Source: Actinomycetota bacterium
GTDB lineage: Bacteria; Actinomycetota; Actinomycetes; Mycobacteriales; Mycobacteriaceae
Assembly (NCBI GenBank): GCA_005787665.1
Contig: SYAB01000263.1
Span: forward strand, 1-6,333
DNA length: 6,333 bases
Reading direction: 5' to 3'
The notes beneath the pieces are model-generated. The model saw only the letters and a program-made list of their open reading frames with translations. It made no database searches and was not told the DNA's origin. Both the position numbers and the translations under genes were made by a program. The first letter of the stretch is position 1, and the number at the start of each line of letters is the position of its first letter. Of this stretch, positions 5,906-6,333 are shown piece after piece.

Positions 5906-6333
5906 AGCCGGCCGGTTCGATCCGACCGACTGGGTGTGCCCGATGCCGCTGCGTGAGACCAAGCGCATCGTGATGGGTCACGGCGGCGGCGGCATTCTCT
6001 CCGAGGAACTCATCGAGAACCTCTTCCTGCCCGCATTCGGGTCCTCTGGTGGTCCGTCGCGGGATTCGGCGGTGCTGAACGTTGGGGCGGTGCGGATCGC
6101 ACTGACCACCGACTCCTATGTGGTCAATCCGCTGTTTTTCCCGGGCGGCAATATCGGCGACCTCGCCGTCAACGGCACCATCAACGATCTCGCCTGCAGT
6201 GGGGCGCAACCGCTCGGGTTGACGGCCGGGTTCATCATCGAAGAAGGCCTCGAGATGGAGGTGCTCGGTGCCGTGGCGCAGACCATGGGCAAGGCGGCCT
6301 CCGACGCCGGAGTCGCTATCGTCACCGGCGATA
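5898..6333 (+). CDS. hypE: HypE (cyanide-ligand dehydratase), N-terminal part
   Basis: The first 145 codons of HypE are visible; the gene runs off the right edge. HypE is carbamoylated by HypF on its C-terminal cysteine and uses ATP to dehydrate it to a thiocyanate, from which cyanide passes to the HypC-HypD complex. The fold belongs to the PurM/SelD/ThiL group. Visible motifs: [18 protein letters not shown] (26-43), matching the family's AHGxGG nucleotide-binding start; [18 protein letters not shown] (70-87); and [17 protein letters not shown] (89-105), a core HypE signature. The essential C-terminal PRIC-type end cannot be checked. The ATG at 5898 overlaps hypD by 8 nt; GGAG at 5884-5887 lies 10 nt upstream, a somewhat long spacing. 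A lead of about 25 residues precedes the conserved region. There is no frameshift in the visible part. Confidence 0.97.
   Translation, partial: MSEAGRFDPTDWVCPMPLRETKRIVMGHGGGGILSEELIENLFLPAFGSSGGPSRDSAVLNVGAVRIALTTDSYVVNPLFFPGGNIGDLAVNGTINDLACSGAQPLGLTAGFIIEEGLEMEVLGAVAQTMGKAASDAGVAIVTGD

Noticed and set aside
1..6333. A previously undescribed defence, toxin-antitoxin or mobile system
   Set aside because: Every stretch is taken up by recognisable genes: acyl-CoA dehydrogenase, SIMPL and six hyp genes. No transposase, integrase, terminal repeats, CRISPR repeats or orphan gene is present.

Overview
The window is a high-GC stretch with GTG as well as ATG starts, almost no intergenic DNA and TANNNT boxes close to start codons. 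Together with a FadE-type acyl-CoA dehydrogenase and a HypB beginning MGRFHRHDD, this suggests an actinobacterium, most likely Mycobacterium/Mycolicibacterium or a close relative. The assignment rests on sequence style and remembered family features, not on a search.

Layout. The left edge holds the 3' end of an acyl-CoA dehydrogenase gene (plus strand), followed immediately by a SIMPL-domain (DUF541) gene on the same strand. That gene converges, across only 2 bp, on a minus-strand pair: hypA (upstream) and hypB (downstream). Divergent from hypA, across only 30 bp, runs a plus-strand series hypF-hypC-hypD-hypE. Each gene in it overlaps the next (28, 4 and 8 nt), and hypE runs off the right edge. 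The largest gap without a gene is the 30-bp hypA/hypF spacer, so there is no unexplained non-coding stretch. I see no RNA gene, mobile element, CRISPR array or hairpin terminator.

How the genes work together. All six core [NiFe]-hydrogenase maturation factors are present. HypF (carbamoyl transferase) and HypE (dehydration to a thiocyanate) make cyanide ligands from carbamoyl phosphate. HypC and HypD form the scaffold on which the Fe(CN)2CO unit is built and carried to the hydrogenase large subunit. HypA and HypB (GTPase with a His-rich tail) then insert nickel. The key metal-binding and catalytic residues are visible in every protein covered, so the pathway looks functional. No hydrogenase structural gene, maturation protease or nickel transporter lies in the window, so the client enzyme cannot be named. 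The acyl-CoA dehydrogenase and SIMPL genes look like an unrelated neighbouring unit.

The most interesting signal is regulatory. The hypA, hypB and hypF starts have no good Shine-Dalgarno sequence, and each has a TANNNT box exactly 7 nt upstream. The hypA and hypB boxes sit in a near-identical 16-nt start motif. This fits leaderless transcription from two opposed promoters packed into 30 bp, plus a possible third inside the hypA-hypB junction. I see no evidence for a previously undescribed protein system here.
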